NCBI GenBank assembly: GCA_949130485.1
Contig: OX422183.1
Span: 26,932,316-26,996,315 of the forward strand
From: Agelas oroides
Lineage: Eukaryota; Porifera; Demospongiae; Agelasida; Agelasidae
Direction: 5' to 3'
Length of the DNA: 64,000 bases
Shown here: positions 63,488 to 64,000 of the stretch, piece after piece
How the letters are laid out: every line of letters begins with the position of its first letter
How positions within the stretch are numbered: the first letter of the stretch is position 1
Made by a program: the position numbers and the translations under genes
The notes under the pieces: generated by a model
Seen by the model: the letters and a program-made list of their open reading frames with translations, nothing else
Told to the model about the DNA's origin: nothing
The model's database searches: none

Positions 63488-64000
63488 TTCTGGCACTTCA
63501 ACAGGCCTAAACGTTCTTCACAGCACCTCCTTGGGGTTTAAAACGGCTTTCTCAGGTCTTTCCCGCACATAAACAGGCTTATACGAGCCTCACAGGACTT
63601 CTACAGTGGTGAAAATGCTTTCTAGCTCCTTCCTAACAATTAAAAAGCCTTGCACGAGCTGCACAGGACCTCCACAGCGTTCAAAACTGCTTTCTCAACC
63701 TTTCTTGTTATTTAAACAGGCCTGGACGCGCTCCACATCACCTGCTCGGCGGTTTACACGGCTTTGGTAGGTCTTTCCCACAAATAAACAGGCTTGTATG
63801 AGCTTCAGAGGGCCTCCACAGTAGTGAAAACTGCCTTCTAGCTCCTTCCTGACAATTATTCAGTTTTGCAGGAGCTTGACAGGACCTCCACAGCATTCAA
63901 AACTGTCTTCTCGATCTTTCTTGGTACTTAAACAGGCCTACACGTGCTTCACCGCACCTCCTCGGCGGTGAAAACGGGAATTACACACCTTTCCTGCACT
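63488..64000 (+). repeat. Satellite, runs off the window
   Basis: Ordinary monomers co-linear with about 31.71-32.22 kb, continuing past the window end. Neither edge of the satellite is contained in this window. Confidence 0.85.

Noticed and set aside
1-64000. Many open frames of 60-133 codons on both strands in the satellite
   Set aside because: The monomer is 72 bp (24 codons), so any open frame repeats and looks long. Frames occur on both strands at once, end at monomer variants such as CAGTGGTGA, change with single substitutions, and resemble no known protein. None is annotated as a gene.
1-64000. CRISPR array
   Set aside because: Direct repeats are regular, but there are no unique spacers; the whole 72-bp period is repeated and degenerate, and no cas genes are present.
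1-64000. CENP-B box in the monomer
   Set aside because: No match to the TTCG-N4-CGGGA core arrangement was seen in the monomer classes read. Centromeric identity can be neither claimed nor excluded.
1-64000. Prokaryotic or archaeal extrachromosomal element with tandem repeats
   Set aside because: Such elements carry dense genes between repeat tracts; here 64 kb contains none, and there are no ribosome-binding or operon signals.

Overview
The window holds no recognisable protein-coding or RNA gene. It is almost wholly (about 59 of 64 kb) a complex satellite built from roughly 820 copies of a degenerate monomer of about 72 bp. All monomers lie in one orientation except for a single 189-bp inverted patch. 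Hierarchical satellite structure, CpG-to-TpG-type variation (for example CACGAG/CATGAG) and the absence of genes, operons or ribosome binding sites point to a nuclear eukaryotic genome, most likely animal and possibly vertebrate. I do not recognise the satellite family and cannot name the species.

Fine layout: monomers alternate between two main classes, giving a dimer of about 144 bp. Class a carries GTGGTGAAAACTG and often CTCGAG. Class b carries GGCGGTTAAAACGG and CAGGCCTG. Dimers are grouped into several higher-order repeats (HORs): a 1,511-bp unit (2.5 copies at 2.2-6.0 kb, 2 at 23.0-26.1 kb, 1 near 53.8-55.3 kb), a 662-bp unit, a unit of about 3.5 kb, a 431-bp unit, a 2,460-bp unit (2 copies at 43.0-47.9 kb) and a 774-bp unit (2.4 copies at 61.6-63.5 kb).

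Coarse layout: these blocks recur in a fixed order as a super-repeat of about 20.1 kb. Superunit 1 is about 5,985-26,101. Superunit 2 is about 26,102-55,365 and is enlarged by an internal 8,709-bp duplication plus a 2,460-bp duplication. Superunit 3 starts at about 55,366 and runs off the window. The length difference between superunits 1 and 2 is accounted for to within 1 bp by the indels I could identify.

Embedded module: a non-satellite segment of about 1.7 kb occurs three times (18,211-19,941; 38,123-39,852; 49,292-50,717), at the same position in the super-repeat and bounded by the same 14-bp near-direct repeat. It contains a 132-bp direct duplication ending in tandem TATAAAG, a 60-bp array of short perfect palindromes, a CpG-dense patch, two GC-rich hairpins, a T-rich run and a 24-bp x 3 repeat. 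Copy 3 has lost exactly 305 bp covering the palindrome array. The module shares the words ATGAGCTTCACA and TGAGCCTCACAG with the surrounding satellite. The best candidate for an undescribed system here is this macrosatellite with a resident, possibly regulatory or transcribed, module. Any function is inference.
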